From NCBI RefSeq assembly GCF_001514495.1, contig NZ_BCNM01000033.1, positions 1-63,478 on the forward strand: a stretch of DNA of 63,478 bases. The letters are read 5' to 3'. This document shows, one piece after another, positions 24,369 through 34,400 of this stretch (positions within the stretch are counted from its first letter, which is position 1; each line of letters opens with the position of its first letter). A model generated the notes under the pieces. That model was not told the origin of the DNA. It saw nothing but the letters and a program-made list of their open reading frames with translations, and ran no database searches. The position numbers were made by a program, and so were the translations under genes. Origin of the DNA: Paenibacillus pabuli NBRC 13638 (lineage in GTDB: Bacteria > Bacillota > Bacilli > Paenibacillales > Paenibacillaceae).

Positions 24369-24991
24369 TACGCGAGCACCTCCTCTACCTTCTGAACTGC
24401 TTCTTTCGTAATGATCAATTTGTCGTGCGAAAGCACGTCAAGAACATTAATGCCGTCAGCAGCTACGAATTTCACGCCAGGAATATTCCGTGCGGAAAGA
24501 GCCACATTATCATCATAGCTAGGAGCTACAATCAAAGCTTTGCGTCCAACTTTCAAGTTGTTCAAGATGGCTGCAAATTCTTTTGTTTTAGGTGTGCTCA
24601 GCGTGAGAGCATCCAGAACGATAATGTCATTGTCGATCACTTTGGATGAAAGAGCTGATTTGATCGCCAAACGGCGAACTTTCTTAGGCAGTTTGTACGC
24701 ATAGCTCCGTGGTGTCGGACCAAATACGATACCGCCGCCTTTCCATTGTGGAGAACGAATCGAACCTTGACGAGCGCGACCTGTACCTTTTTGTTTCCAA
24801 GGTTTACGTCCACCGCCACGTACTTCAGAACGTCCTTTTACTTTGTGGGTACCTTGACGAAGGGAAGCGCGTTGCATAAGAACTGCATCGTACAGAACGT
24901 GTTGGTTCGGCTCAATTCCGAAAACCGCATCGTTCAATTCAACTTCGCCTACTTGGCTACCATCTACATTGTAAACTGATACTTTTGGCAT
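24368..24991 (-). CDS. rplD: 50S ribosomal protein uL4
   Basis: The 207 aa protein has the extended loop GGRKPWKQKGTGRARQGS that reaches the exit tunnel, with unmodified sequence at sites linked to macrolide resistance. L4 is the autoregulator of the S10 operon in some bacteria. Confidence 0.98.
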   Translation of the reverse strand: MPKVSVYNVDGSQVGEVELNDAVFGIEPNQHVLYDAVLMQRASLRQGTHKVKGRSEVRGGGRKPWKQKGTGRARQGSIRSPQWKGGGIVFGPTPRSYAYKLPKKVRRLAIKSALSSKVIDNDIIVLDALTLSTPKTKEFAAILNNLKVGRKALIVAPSYDDNVALSARNIPGVKFVAADGINVLDVLSHDKLIITKEAVQKVEEVLA

Positions 24992-25016
24992 TTTGTGTTC
25001 CTCCTTTCTTCAGTGG

Positions 25017-25640
25017 TTATTTTTTCACCGTTTCTTTAACTTTAATGAGACTGTTTTTCGGTCCAGGAATGGAACCTTTCACGAGCAACACGTTACGTTC
25101 AGCGTCTACTTTAACTACTTCAAGACGTTGGATTGTAACAGTATCATGTCCCATGTGTCCTGGCAGGCGTTTGCCTTTAGGAACGCGGTTAGCTTGGATA
25201 GAACCCATTGAACCCGGGCCACGGTGATAACGCGAACCGTGTGACATAGGTCCAGTGCTTTGTCCCCAACGTTTGATAACGCCGGCAAAACCTTTACCTT
25301 TAGAAACACCCGTTACGTCAACGAATTCGCCTTCAGCGAAAATGTCAGCTTTCAGTTCTTGGCCAACTTCATATTCTGCGATGTTGATACCGCGAACTTC
25401 ACGAACGTAGCGCTTAGGGGCAGTATTCGCTTTTTTAGCGTGACCTGCTTCTGGCTTGTTAGCATTTTTCTCTTTCTTATCGGAGTAACCGATTTGAATT
25501 GCTTCATAGCCATCATTCTCAATGTCTTTCTTTTGCAAAACAACACAAGGGCCTGCTTCGATAACCGTTACTGGTACAACGTTACCCTCAGGTGTAAATA
25601 CTTGAGTCATTCCGAGTTTTTTTCCTAAGATTGCTTTCAT
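25017..25640 (-). CDS. rplC: 50S ribosomal protein uL3
   Basis: The 207 aa protein has the finger GQSTGPMSHGSRYHRGPGSM, which approaches the peptidyl transferase centre. Residues linked to linezolid or tiamulin resistance in this loop are the common ones. Confidence 0.98.
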   Translation of the reverse strand: MKAILGKKLGMTQVFTPEGNVVPVTVIEAGPCVVLQKKDIENDGYEAIQIGYSDKKEKNANKPEAGHAKKANTAPKRYVREVRGINIAEYEVGQELKADIFAEGEFVDVTGVSKGKGFAGVIKRWGQSTGPMSHGSRYHRGPGSMGSIQANRVPKGKRLPGHMGHDTVTIQRLEVVKVDAERNVLLVKGSIPGPKNSLIKVKETVKK

Positions 25641-25686
25641 GTTGACACCTCTTTTCCTTTATACATGGTCTCTGTTGTAGCTTGTA

Positions 25687-25995
25687 TTACAATTTAATTT
25701 CGATATCTACACCGGACGGCAGATCCAAGCGCATCAAGGCATCCACAGTTTGTGGAGTAGGGTTAACGATGTCGATCAAACGCTTATGAGTACGTTGTTC
25801 GAATTGTTCCCGAGAATCCTTGTACTTGTGCACCGCACGAAGAATAGTAATGATTTGTTTTTCAGTAGGAAGCGGAATCGGACCGGATACACCTGCACCC
25901 GAACGTTTTGCTGTTTCAACAATTTTTTCCGCGGATTGATCAAGAATTCTGTGGTCGTAAGCTTTCAAACGAATACGAATTTTTTGCTTTGCCAT
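25687..25995 (-). CDS. rpsJ: 30S ribosomal protein uS10 (NusE)
   Basis: The 102 aa protein starts at MAKQKIRIRLKAYDHRI after AAGGAGGG; an upstream in-frame extension through the leader is rejected. S10 is the first gene of the S10-spc-alpha cluster, and also acts as NusE with NusB in antitermination, and in transcription-translation coupling with NusG. The leader from its promoter is about 130 bases. Confidence 0.98.
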   Translation of the reverse strand: MAKQKIRIRLKAYDHRILDQSAEKIVETAKRSGAGVSGPIPLPTEKQIITILRAVHKYKDSREQFEQRTHKRLIDIVNPTPQTVDALMRLDLPSGVDIEIKL

Positions 25996-26132
25996 TTTAT
26001 TCCCTCCTTCTATCGCCCAATTTTTTATCGGACATACTCCGTGAAAATTTTCTAGCCACTGTCCCATGGCAAAGGGGCCGGGTGTGCCAGTAACCTCTCA
26101 CATCATCGCAACGTCACAGAACAACATTCATT

Positions 26133-26161
26133 ATTATATAGAAAAGATGGGCGTATTGCAA
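26133..26161 (-). promoter_or_regulatory. Sigma-A promoter of the S10-spc-alpha operon
   Basis: TTGCAA and a perfect TATAAT are 17 bases apart on the minus strand. The predicted leader (about 26126 to 25996) contains a GC-rich segment (26070-26095) that may fold. The rest of the 436-base interval 25996-26431 holds the tuf terminator and no gene. Confidence 0.8.
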
Positions 26162-26314
26162 GCATATTTAAGAAAAACATTTAAACTAATCTTTTCTCAT
26201 GAAATGACTTCGTTTAGGTGCAGTGTTTATCTCCAATATCCATGCTGCCTTACCAATCCTTCTACATTCGTAAATGATGTTCATTTCGTATGACGCAGGT
26301 TCCGAAACTATTAC

Positions 26315-26358
26315 ATAATAAAAGAGTTCCTTATCCGATGTCGGATAAGGAACTCTTC
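26315..26358 (-). terminator. Strong terminator after tuf
   Basis: Perfectly complementary 17-base arms (26323-26339 and 26342-26358, reading AAGAGTTCCTTATCCGA) are followed on the minus strand by TTTTATTATG. This separates the str operon from the S10 operon. Confidence 0.93.
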
Positions 26359-26431
26359 CGAAGCTTCGTTACAATACAATGTTACTCGTTCCAGTACACT
26401 GTTTCATATGCTTACTCAGCGTTATGCCGAA

Positions 26432-27622
26432 TTATTTTTGGATGCTAGCTACGGAACCGGCACCAACTGTACGTCCGCCTTCACGAATGGAGAACTTAGT
26501 TCCTTCTTCAATCGCGATTGGGGAGATCAGGGAAACAGTAACAGTGATGTTATCACCAGGCATTACCATTTCTGTACCTTCAGGCAAGTTGATGATGCCT
26601 GTTACGTCAGTTGTACGGAAGTAGAACTGTGGACGGTAACCAGTGAAGAATGGTTTGTGACGTCCACCCTCTTCTTTAGTCAGAACGTAAATTTGAGCAG
26701 TGAATTCTGTGTGAGGCTTAACAGAACCCGGTTTAGCCAAAACTTGGCCACGCTCGATGTTGTTACGGTCTACACCACGAAGAAGGGCACCGATGTTGTC
26801 ACCAGCTTGAGCGGAATCCAGCAATTTGCGGAACATCTCAACGCCTGTAACTACGGATTTTTTAGTTTCTTCAGTGATACCAACGATTTCGATCTCTTCG
26901 CCGACTTTAACAGTACCACGCTCTACACGGCCTGTAGCAACAGTACCACGACCAGTGATGGAGAATACGTCCTCGACAGGCATCAAGAAAGGCTTGTCAG
27001 TTTGACGCTCAGGCAGTGGAATGTAAGTATCGATTTCTTTGAACATTTCAACGATTTTTTGAGCCCACTCACCATCAGGGTTTTGCAGAGCTTCACGAGC
27101 GGATCCACGAGTGATTGGAGTATCGTCACCTGGGAACTCATATTCGTTAAGAAGGTCGCGAACTTCCATCTCAACCAATTCCAACAACTCTTCGTCTTCG
27201 ACCATATCACATTTGTTCAAGAATACAACAATGTAAGGTACGCCTACTTGACGGGAGAGCAAGATGTGCTCACGAGTTTGTGGCATTGGGCCGTCTGCTG
27301 CGGATACTACCAAGATAGCTCCGTCCATTTGAGCCGCGCCAGTGATCATGTTTTTAACATAGTCGGCGTGACCTGGGCAGTCTACGTGAGCGTAGTGACG
27401 AGTGTCAGTTTCGTACTCAACGTGTGCTGTGGAGATTGTGATACCGCGCTCGCGCTCTTCTGGAGCTTTGTCGATTTGGTCGAATGCTACAGCTGCACCA
27501 CCATAAGTTTTGGACAATACAGTAGTGATTGCAGCAGTCAGAGTTGTTTTACCATGGTCGACGTGACCGATAGTACCAATGTTAACGTGTGGTTTATTAC
27601 GTTCGTATTTAGCCTTTGCCAT
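26432..27622 (-). CDS. tuf: Elongation factor Tu
   Basis: The 396 aa GTPase has GHVDHGKTT, DCPGH and NKCD motifs and the three EF-Tu domains. It delivers aminoacyl-tRNA to the ribosome. It follows fusA by 98 bases, has its own candidate promoter and is closed by a long perfect terminator. Confidence 0.99.
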   Translation of the reverse strand: MAKAKYERNKPHVNIGTIGHVDHGKTTLTAAITTVLSKTYGGAAVAFDQIDKAPEERERGITISTAHVEYETDTRHYAHVDCPGHADYVKNMITGAAQMDGAILVVSAADGPMPQTREHILLSRQVGVPYIVVFLNKCDMVEDEELLELVEMEVRDLLNEYEFPGDDTPITRGSAREALQNPDGEWAQKIVEMFKEIDTYIPLPERQTDKPFLMPVEDVFSITGRGTVATGRVERGTVKVGEEIEIVGITEETKKSVVTGVEMFRKLLDSAQAGDNIGALLRGVDRNNIERGQVLAKPGSVKPHTEFTAQIYVLTKEEGGRHKPFFTGYRPQFYFRTTDVTGIINLPEGTEMVMPGDNITVTVSLISPIAIEEGTKFSIREGGRTVGAGSVASIQK

Positions 27623-27649
27623 TTGAACGTGGCCTCCTTAAAATTATAT

Positions 27650-27678
27650 ATTTTATGTTTACACCAGGCGAAGTGCAA
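27650..27678 (-). promoter_or_regulatory. Candidate internal promoter for tuf
   Basis: TTGCAC and TAAAAT are 17 bases apart on the minus strand in the fusA-tuf spacer. The predicted start leaves a leader of about 20 bases that still includes AAGGAGG. This would allow extra tuf expression over the upstream genes. Confidence 0.5.
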
Positions 27679-27720
27679 AGAATACGAGATTCTTAAGCAC
27701 TTGCATCCAGTGTGAGAAAA

Positions 27721-29799
27721 CTACTCGGTGCCTTTTGTTTTTGCAACAATCTCTTCAGCGATGCTCTTAGGAACTTCTTCATAATGAGAGAGCTCCATGG
27801 AGAATACGCCGCGTCCTTGAGTACCGGAACGAAGAGTTGTGGAGTATCCGAACATTTCGGAAAGAGGTACCTTAGCACGAATGATTTGAGCTCCACTACG
27901 GGAATCCATACCTTCGATGCGGCCACGACGGGAGTTAAGCATACCCATTACGTCACCCATGTACTCTTCCGGAACAGTTACTTCCACTTTCATGATTGGC
28001 TCAAGCAGGACAGGCTTACATTTGTCTTTTGCTGCTTTCAGCGCCATCGAGCCGGCAATTTTAAATGCCATCTCGTTGGAATCGACATCATGATAAGATC
28101 CGTCTACAATTGTAGCCTTAACGTCAACAAGCGGGAAGCCTGCGATAACGCCGTTTTTCATTTGCTCTTCAATCCCTGCAAGAGCTGGTTGAATGTATTC
28201 TCTTGGAACAGATCCACCGACAACCTTACTTTCGAACTGGCTGCCTGTACCTGGCTCTAGAGGTTCGAACTCAACCCATACGTGACCATATTGACCACGA
28301 CCACCGGATTGACGAACGAATTTACCTTCAACACGCGCTGGTGCACGGAATGTTTCACGGTAAGCTACTTGTGGTTTACCCACAGTAGTTTCAACCTTGA
28401 ACTCACGACGCATACGGTCAATGATGATATCAAGGTGAAGCTCACCCATACCTGCCAAGATTGTTTGACCTGTTTCTTCGTCAGTATGAGCACGAAGAGT
28501 AGGATCCTCTTCAGTCAACTTACCGAGAGCAACACCCATTTTATCTTGGTCAGCTTTGGTTTTAGGTTCAACGGCGATTTCGATAACCGGATCAGGGAAG
28601 TTCATTGACTCCAGGATAACCGGGTTTTTCTCATCACACAGTGTATCACCTGTACCGGTATCTTTCAAACCTACGGCAGCTGCAATGTCACCGGAGTAAA
28701 CTTCAGTGATCTCTTGACGGCTGTTCGCATGCATTTGAAGAATACGACCGATACGCTCACGTTTGTTTTTAGTTGCGTTCAATACGTAAGAACCGGATTG
28801 AAGAACACCGGAATATACGCGGAAGAATGTCAACTTACCAACGTAAGGGTCAGTCATGATTTTGAATGCCAATGCAGAGAATGGCTCTTCATCAGATGAC
28901 TTACGAATTGCTTCAGTACCATCTTCAAGGTGACCCGTGATTGATGGAACGTCTGTTGGAGCTGGCAAGTAATCGATAACAGCATCCAACATCAGTTGAA
29001 CACCTTTGTTACGATACGAGGAGCCACAGATAACCGGGAAGATCTTAACTTCTACAACACCTTTACGGAGAGCGGCTTTGATCTCATCAACTGTGATCTC
29101 TTCGCCTTCCAGGTATTTCATAGTCAATTCTTCGTCAAGTTCTGCAACCCGCTCAACCAATTCGTTGCGGAGTTCTTCAACTTGATCTGCAAATTCCGCA
29201 GGAATTTCGGTTTCTTCGATATCTTGTCCCAGGTCATCTTTATACATATGAGCCTTTTGTCCAACAATATCAATGATACCTTTGAAATCATTTTCAGCAC
29301 CGATCGGAAGTTGAATCGCAACTGCGTTCGCTTGAAGGCGCTCGCGCATGTCAGAAACAACGTTCAGGAAGTCAGCACCGATGATATCCATTTTGTTTAC
29401 GTAAGCGATACGAGGTACGCCGTACTTGTCAGCCTGTCTCCATACGGTTTCGGACTGAGGCTCAACGCCTTCTTTCGCACTGAATACACCAACTGCTCCG
29501 TCCAATACACGAAGGGAACGTTCAACTTCAACAGTGAAGTCAACGTGTCCCGGGGTATCAATGATATTAACGCGGTGGCCCTTCCAAGCAGCGGTAGTCG
29601 CAGCGGAAGTAATCGTAATTCCGCGCTCCTGTTCCTGTTCCATCCAGTCCATTGTAGCAGCACCTTCGTGTACTTCACCGATTTTGTGCGTACGGCCTGT
29701 GTAGAACAAGATCCGCTCAGTTGTAGTGGTTTTACCCGCGTCAATATGAGCCATGATCCCGATATTACGTGTATTTTTCAAGGAGAACTCTCTTGCCAT
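27721..29799 (-). CDS. fusA: Elongation factor G
   Basis: The 692 aa translocase has the GTPase motifs AHIDAGKTTTTE, DTPGH and NKMD, followed by domains II-V. It catalyses translocation and, with RRF, ribosome recycling. Single copy in this window, in the order rpsL-rpsG-fusA-tuf. Confidence 0.99.
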   Translation of the reverse strand: MAREFSLKNTRNIGIMAHIDAGKTTTTERILFYTGRTHKIGEVHEGAATMDWMEQEQERGITITSAATTAAWKGHRVNIIDTPGHVDFTVEVERSLRVLDGAVGVFSAKEGVEPQSETVWRQADKYGVPRIAYVNKMDIIGADFLNVVSDMRERLQANAVAIQLPIGAENDFKGIIDIVGQKAHMYKDDLGQDIEETEIPAEFADQVEELRNELVERVAELDEELTMKYLEGEEITVDEIKAALRKGVVEVKIFPVICGSSYRNKGVQLMLDAVIDYLPAPTDVPSITGHLEDGTEAIRKSSDEEPFSALAFKIMTDPYVGKLTFFRVYSGVLQSGSYVLNATKNKRERIGRILQMHANSRQEITEVYSGDIAAAVGLKDTGTGDTLCDEKNPVILESMNFPDPVIEIAVEPKTKADQDKMGVALGKLTEEDPTLRAHTDEETGQTILAGMGELHLDIIIDRMRREFKVETTVGKPQVAYRETFRAPARVEGKFVRQSGGRGQYGHVWVEFEPLEPGTGSQFESKVVGGSVPREYIQPALAGIEEQMKNGVIAGFPLVDVKATIVDGSYHDVDSNEMAFKIAGSMALKAAKDKCKPVLLEPIMKVEVTVPEEYMGDVMGMLNSRRGRIEGMDSRSGAQIIRAKVPLSEMFGYSTTLRSGTQGRGVFSMELSHYEEVPKSIAEEIVAKTKGTE

Positions 29800-29846
29800 G
29801 AATTGGGTCTCCCTTCAAAATTGAAGTTATTATTGTGAACTGAATC

Positions 29847-30317
29847 CTACCAACGGTAGTGAGCAAACGCTTTGTTCGCTTCAGCCATTTTGTGCGTATC
29901 TTCACGTTTTTTAACGGAAGCGCCTGTGTTGTTGGAAGCGTCGATGATCTCAGCCGCCAAACGCTCTTCCATCGTTTTCTCACCGCGGTTGCGGGAGTAG
30001 TTCACGAGCCAACGTAATCCCAGGGAAGTACGTCTCTCTGGTTTTACCTCGATTGGTACTTGGTAGTTGGCACCGCCGACACGGCGAGCTTTAACTTCCA
30101 GGACTGGCATGATATTCTTGATTGCTGCTTCAAATACTTCCATCGGGTCATTACCCGTACGTTCTTGAATCAACTTGAACGCATTATACAGAATACTTTG
30201 AGCAACACCGCGTTTTCCGTCGAGCATGATGCGGTTGATCAAACGAGTAACCAACTTGCTGTTGTATACCGGATCTGGCAACACGTCTCTTTTCGTAACT
30301 GGACCTTTGCGTGGCAT
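29847..30317 (-). CDS. rpsG: 30S ribosomal protein uS7
   Basis: The 156 aa protein starts MPRKGPVTKRDVLPDP, 6 bases after AAAGGGGG. It nucleates the 30S head and touches E-site tRNA. In-frame sequence upstream to 30356 runs into the rpsL spacer and is not coding. Confidence 0.98.
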   Translation of the reverse strand: MPRKGPVTKRDVLPDPVYNSKLVTRLINRIMLDGKRGVAQSILYNAFKLIQERTGNDPMEVFEAAIKNIMPVLEVKARRVGGANYQVPIEVKPERRTSLGLRWLVNYSRNRGEKTMEERLAAEIIDASNNTGASVKKREDTHKMAEANKAFAHYRW

Positions 30318-30406
30318 GGATATCCCCCTTTCTTTCTTCTTAAGCTGATCCTGCACCTTCTATGGCATTAACCCAGAAGGTAATCAGGATAGCTACTTAT
30401 AATGGT

Positions 30407-30829
30407 TTAGGCTTTTTTAGCTTTTGGACGTTTAGCACCGTATTTTGAACGAGCTTGCATACGGTTGTTAACACCTGCAGTATCAAGAGCTCCACGAACG
30501 ATGTGATAACGAACCCCTGCAAGGTCTTTAACTTTACCTCCGCGGATCAACACAACACTGTGCTCTTGAAGGTTATGTCCGATACCCGGGATATAAGCAG
30601 TTACCTCGAGACGGTTCGTCAAACGAACACGGGCATACTTACGAAGTGCAGAGTTTGGTTTACGTGGAGTCATTGTACCTACACGAGTGCAGACACCACG
30701 TTTTTGTGGGGCACTGATGTTAGTCGATTCACGTTTCAAAGCGTTGAACCCTTTTTGCAAAGCTGGCGATTTGGACTTATCAACTTTTGCTTGACGTCCT
30801 TTACGTACCAGTTGGTTAATAGTTGGCAT
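30407..30829 (-). CDS. rpsL: 30S ribosomal protein uS12
   Basis: This 140 aa decoding-centre protein is of normal Firmicute length. Two residues at classic streptomycin positions differ from the usual bacterial sequence: the TPKKPNSA block reads TPRKPNSA (Arg56, codon CGT; equivalent to E. coli Lys42) and KDLPG reads KDLAG (Ala104; E. coli Pro90). Lys101 (E. coli Lys87) is retained. Substitutions at these positions are known to cause streptomycin resistance in other species; here they may be fixed natural variants. Confidence 0.98.
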   Translation of the reverse strand: MPTINQLVRKGRQAKVDKSKSPALQKGFNALKRESTNISAPQKRGVCTRVGTMTPRKPNSALRKYARVRLTNRLEVTAYIPGIGHNLQEHSVVLIRGGKVKDLAGVRYHIVRGALDTAGVNNRMQARSKYGAKRPKAKKA

Positions 30830-30982
30830 GTGATTGCCACCCCCTTCCTCAATTGTTCATGTTTCTTTATAAACCTCTTTTCGCTAAGTCCACAGACCCA
30901 GGCGGTTCATAAAAAGACAAATGAAAAGTTTTTGCCTTGGAGAATCCCTAAAAGTTCTCGGACAAAAACGTTCCTTACCCTA

Positions 30983-31231
30983 TCATTTGACGACAGCAGC
31001 CATTGCTGCTCCCACTCCAATCCCGCAAGCTTTGCCGAGATTTTTCATTGTATCCACTTTCGTGTACTTCACATTGTGCTGTTCACATAAGGCAATGATT
31101 TTGGAAGTGAGCTGCGGATCACTATCTTCAGCCACATAGACCTCAGCAGCCATTCCTGACTGGACCATCCGCATGGTCTGTTTGCTACCAATTTTGACAT
31201 GAGCATCTTGCAGACCTTTTTCATTAGACAT
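30983..31231 (-). CDS. rplGB: L7Ae-family ribosomal protein (RplGB/YbxF type)
   Basis: The protein has 82 aa from the ATG 7 bases after GGAGG (an ATG two codons upstream is too close). The L7Ae fold binds kink-turns; the region KIGSKQTMRMVQSGMAAEVYVAEDSD is typical. In B. subtilis the ybxF product binds K-turn RNA and the ribosome. It is the promoter-proximal gene of the rpsL-rpsG-fusA operon. Confidence 0.9.
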   Translation of the reverse strand: MSNEKGLQDAHVKIGSKQTMRMVQSGMAAEVYVAEDSDPQLTSKIIALCEQHNVKYTKVDTMKNLGKACGIGVGAAMAAVVK

Positions 31232-31283
31232 ATTCATTCCTCCGAATAGGACCATATACAACAGCTGCCCACGCACCTTTGAT

Positions 31284-31312
31284 ATATTAGCATCTAGCGC
31301 AAGCAATGTCAA
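31284..31312 (-). promoter_or_regulatory. Sigma-A promoter of rplGB-rpsL-rpsG-fusA
   Basis: A perfect TTGACA and TAATAT are 17 bases apart on the minus strand, about 50 bases before the rplGB start. The sequence up to rpoC (31313-31435) contains two GACGGACG direct repeats and a CGTTTC/GAAACG stem of unknown meaning. Confidence 0.85.
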
Positions 31313-31404
31313 TGCTATTTACAAAACATTTATTTGCAATTTTGCCGTTTCAGGAAACGTCCGTCTGTATGAAACAGTCGTCCGTCCCCCGGCGTACAAA
31401 AATC

Positions 31405-31427
31405 TATTTTACTCTCTTAGAAGAGAG
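31405..31427 (-). terminator. Weak terminator-like hairpin after rpoC
   Basis: CTCTCTT pairs with AAGAGAG right after the rpoC stop, followed on the minus strand by TAAAATAGATTTTTG. The T-run is displaced, so termination may be partial. Confidence 0.45.
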
Positions 31428-31435
31428 CAAATCAA

Positions 31436-34400
31436 CTAATCAACAGAAACTGGCTCAAGTTCTTCTACTGAAGATTGGCCATCTTCTGGCTCGGCAAATT
31501 TGATGCTGCGGTAACGGTGCATACCTGTACCTGCAGGAATCAGTTTACCGATAATTACATTTTCTTTCAGACCGAGCAACTGATCGACTTTACCTTTGAT
31601 CGCTGCATCTGTCAATACACGAGTAGTCTCTTGGAACGAAGCCGCTGAGAGGAAAGAGTCGGTTTCCAGGGACGCTTTTGTAATACCGAGCAGGATTGGT
31701 TTCGCAACCGCTGGCTCTTTATCACTCAGAATCGCTATTTTGTTAGCTCTTTCGTACTCATGCGTATCCACGAATGATCCTGGCAATAGAGTTGTATCGC
31801 CCGCATCAACGATACGGATTTTACGCAGCATTTGACGGATCATAACTTCAACGTGTTTATCGTTGATTTCTACGCCTTGGTTACGGTATACGCGTTGTAC
31901 TTCCTGCAAAATGTAGTTCTGTACGCCACGTACGCCTTTAATGCGCAGCATTTCTTTTGGATCGATAGAACCGTCAGTCAACTCGTCGCCTGCCTCAATT
32001 TCCATGCCTTCGCTTACGCGTACACGGGAACCGTAGGTAACAGAGTACACTTTGGATTCTGCCTCACCTTGAATTTCGATTTCACGACGATCTTTTGCTT
32101 CGCGAATCTCTTTAACAACACCATCAATCTCACTGATCGTTGCTTGACCCTTAGGATTACGAGCCTCAAACAACTCTTGGATACGCGGCAAACCTTGCGT
32201 AATATCGTCTCCGGCTACACCACCGGTGTGGAACGTACGCATTGTAAGCTGTGTTCCCGGCTCACCAATGGATTGTGCTGCGATAATACCAACGGCTTCA
32301 CCAATCTCCACGTGTTTACCTGTTGCCAGGTTGCGACCATAACACTTCTTGCAGACACCGTGACTTGCACGGCAGCTGAGTACGGAGCGGATTTGCAATT
32401 TGGTTACACCCGCTTTGATGATTGCCTCAGCTTTGTCAGAGTCAATCAGTTCATTGCGGTGTGCAATAATTTCTTTCGTTTCCGGATGACGAACAGTCTC
32501 GAAGCAGTATCTGCCTTCAATACGGTCGTAGAGATCCTCAATAACCTCTTTACCATCCTGAATACGACTTACCGTGAAGCCTTTATCTGTTCCACAATCA
32601 TCTTCACGCACGATTACGTCTTGTGCCACGTCTACGAGACGACGAGTCAGGTAACCTGAGTCCGCTGTACGCAGGGCCGTATCGGCCAAACCTTTACGGG
32701 CACCGTGGGTCGAGATGAAGTATTCGAGTACCGTCAGACCTTCACGGAAGTTCGATTTGATTGGGAGTTCGATGATCCGACCAGATGGGTTGGCCATCAG
32801 ACCACGCATACCGCCCAATTGGGTAATTTGCGATTTGTTACCCCGTGCTTTGGAGTCAACCATCATCATGATGGAATTGTAACGATCCATCGATTTCATC
32901 AGAATTTCGGTGATATCATCTTTCGATTTCGACCAGATATCGATGATACGGTCATAACGTTCCTCGTTAGTAATCAGACCACGACGGTACTGGTTCGTAA
33001 CGATTTGTGCTTTATCTTCGGACTGTCTGAGAATTTCAAATTTCTCAGGTGGTACGATAACATCCGATACCGCAACCGTAATACCGGCACGAGTGGAGTA
33101 TGTGAATCCGAGTTGTTTGATTTTATCCAAAATAACGGCAGTTTCCGTTGTATGATAAATTTCAAAACAACGTGCGATGATAGAACCGAGGTATTCTTTA
33201 CCCACACCGCCAGCCAAAGGAGCATTCATGATCGCTTCTCTAAGGTCAGCACCCTTCTCATACACAAATGAATGCTCTGCAGTACCTTGGTACAGGTTTG
33301 CACGAGTTGCATCATTGATGTAAGGGAAGCTTGCCGGGAAGATTTCATTAAAGATGATTTTGCCGATGGTAGTCAGCAGCATCGCATCTTGTTGCTCTTC
33401 GGTGAAGATGGTTTTACCAAGCGCTCTAACCGGGATGGCTACACGTGCATGTAATCCAGCAGTACCACGTTGATACGCAGATACCGCCTCGTTAACAGTA
33501 CGCAGAATCATACCTGTTCCCTTTTCTTCCTTGTTGTCCATAGTCAGGTAGTAAGAACCAAGCACCATATCCTGGGAAGGGGTAACAACCGGCTTACCGT
33601 CTTTCGGGTTCAAAATGTTGCCTGATGCAAGCATCAGGATACGTGCTTCCGCTTGAGCTTCAGCGGACAGAGGAACGTGCACGGCCATTTGGTCACCGTC
33701 AAAGTCGGCATTGTAAGCTGTACATACGAGTGGGTGAAGACGAATCGCTTTACCTTCAACCAGAATCGGTTCAAATGCTTGAATACCGAGACGGTGAAGC
33801 GTAGGGGCACGGTTCAGCAGAACCGGATGCTCCTTGATTACTTCTTCAAGAACATCCCATACTTCAGGACTTACACGTTCGACTTTACGTTTAGCGCTCT
33901 TGATGTTGTGGGCAAGCCCTTTATTTACAAGCTCTTTCATAACAAAAGGCTTGAACAATTCAAGTGCCATATCTTTTGGCAGACCACACTGATACATTTT
34001 CAGGTAAGGTCCGACAACGATAACGGAACGACCGGAATAGTCAACCCGTTTACCGAGCAAGTTTTGACGGAAACGTCCTTGTTTACCTTTCAGCATGTGG
34101 CTGAGAGATTTCAATGGACGGTTACCCGGACCTGTAACAGGGCGTCCGCGACGACCGTTGTCGATCAATGCGTCAACAGCTTCCTGCAGCATCCGTTTCT
34201 CATTTTGCACGATAATGTCTGGTGCGCCGAGGTCAAGCAGACGTTTCAGACGGTTGTTCCGGTTGATTACACGGCGATACAGATCATTCAGGTCAGACGT
34301 TGCAAAACGTCCTCCATCCAGCTGTACCATTGGACGAAGCTCCGGCGGGATAACAGGAAGTACATCCATGATCATCCACTCAGGTTTGTTACCTGAGTTG

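Noticed and set aside
26408..27715. Plus-strand open frame of 435 codons opposite tuf
   Set aside because: It is the complement of the highly codon-biased tuf gene; such shadows are expected and no promoter or ribosome site supports it.
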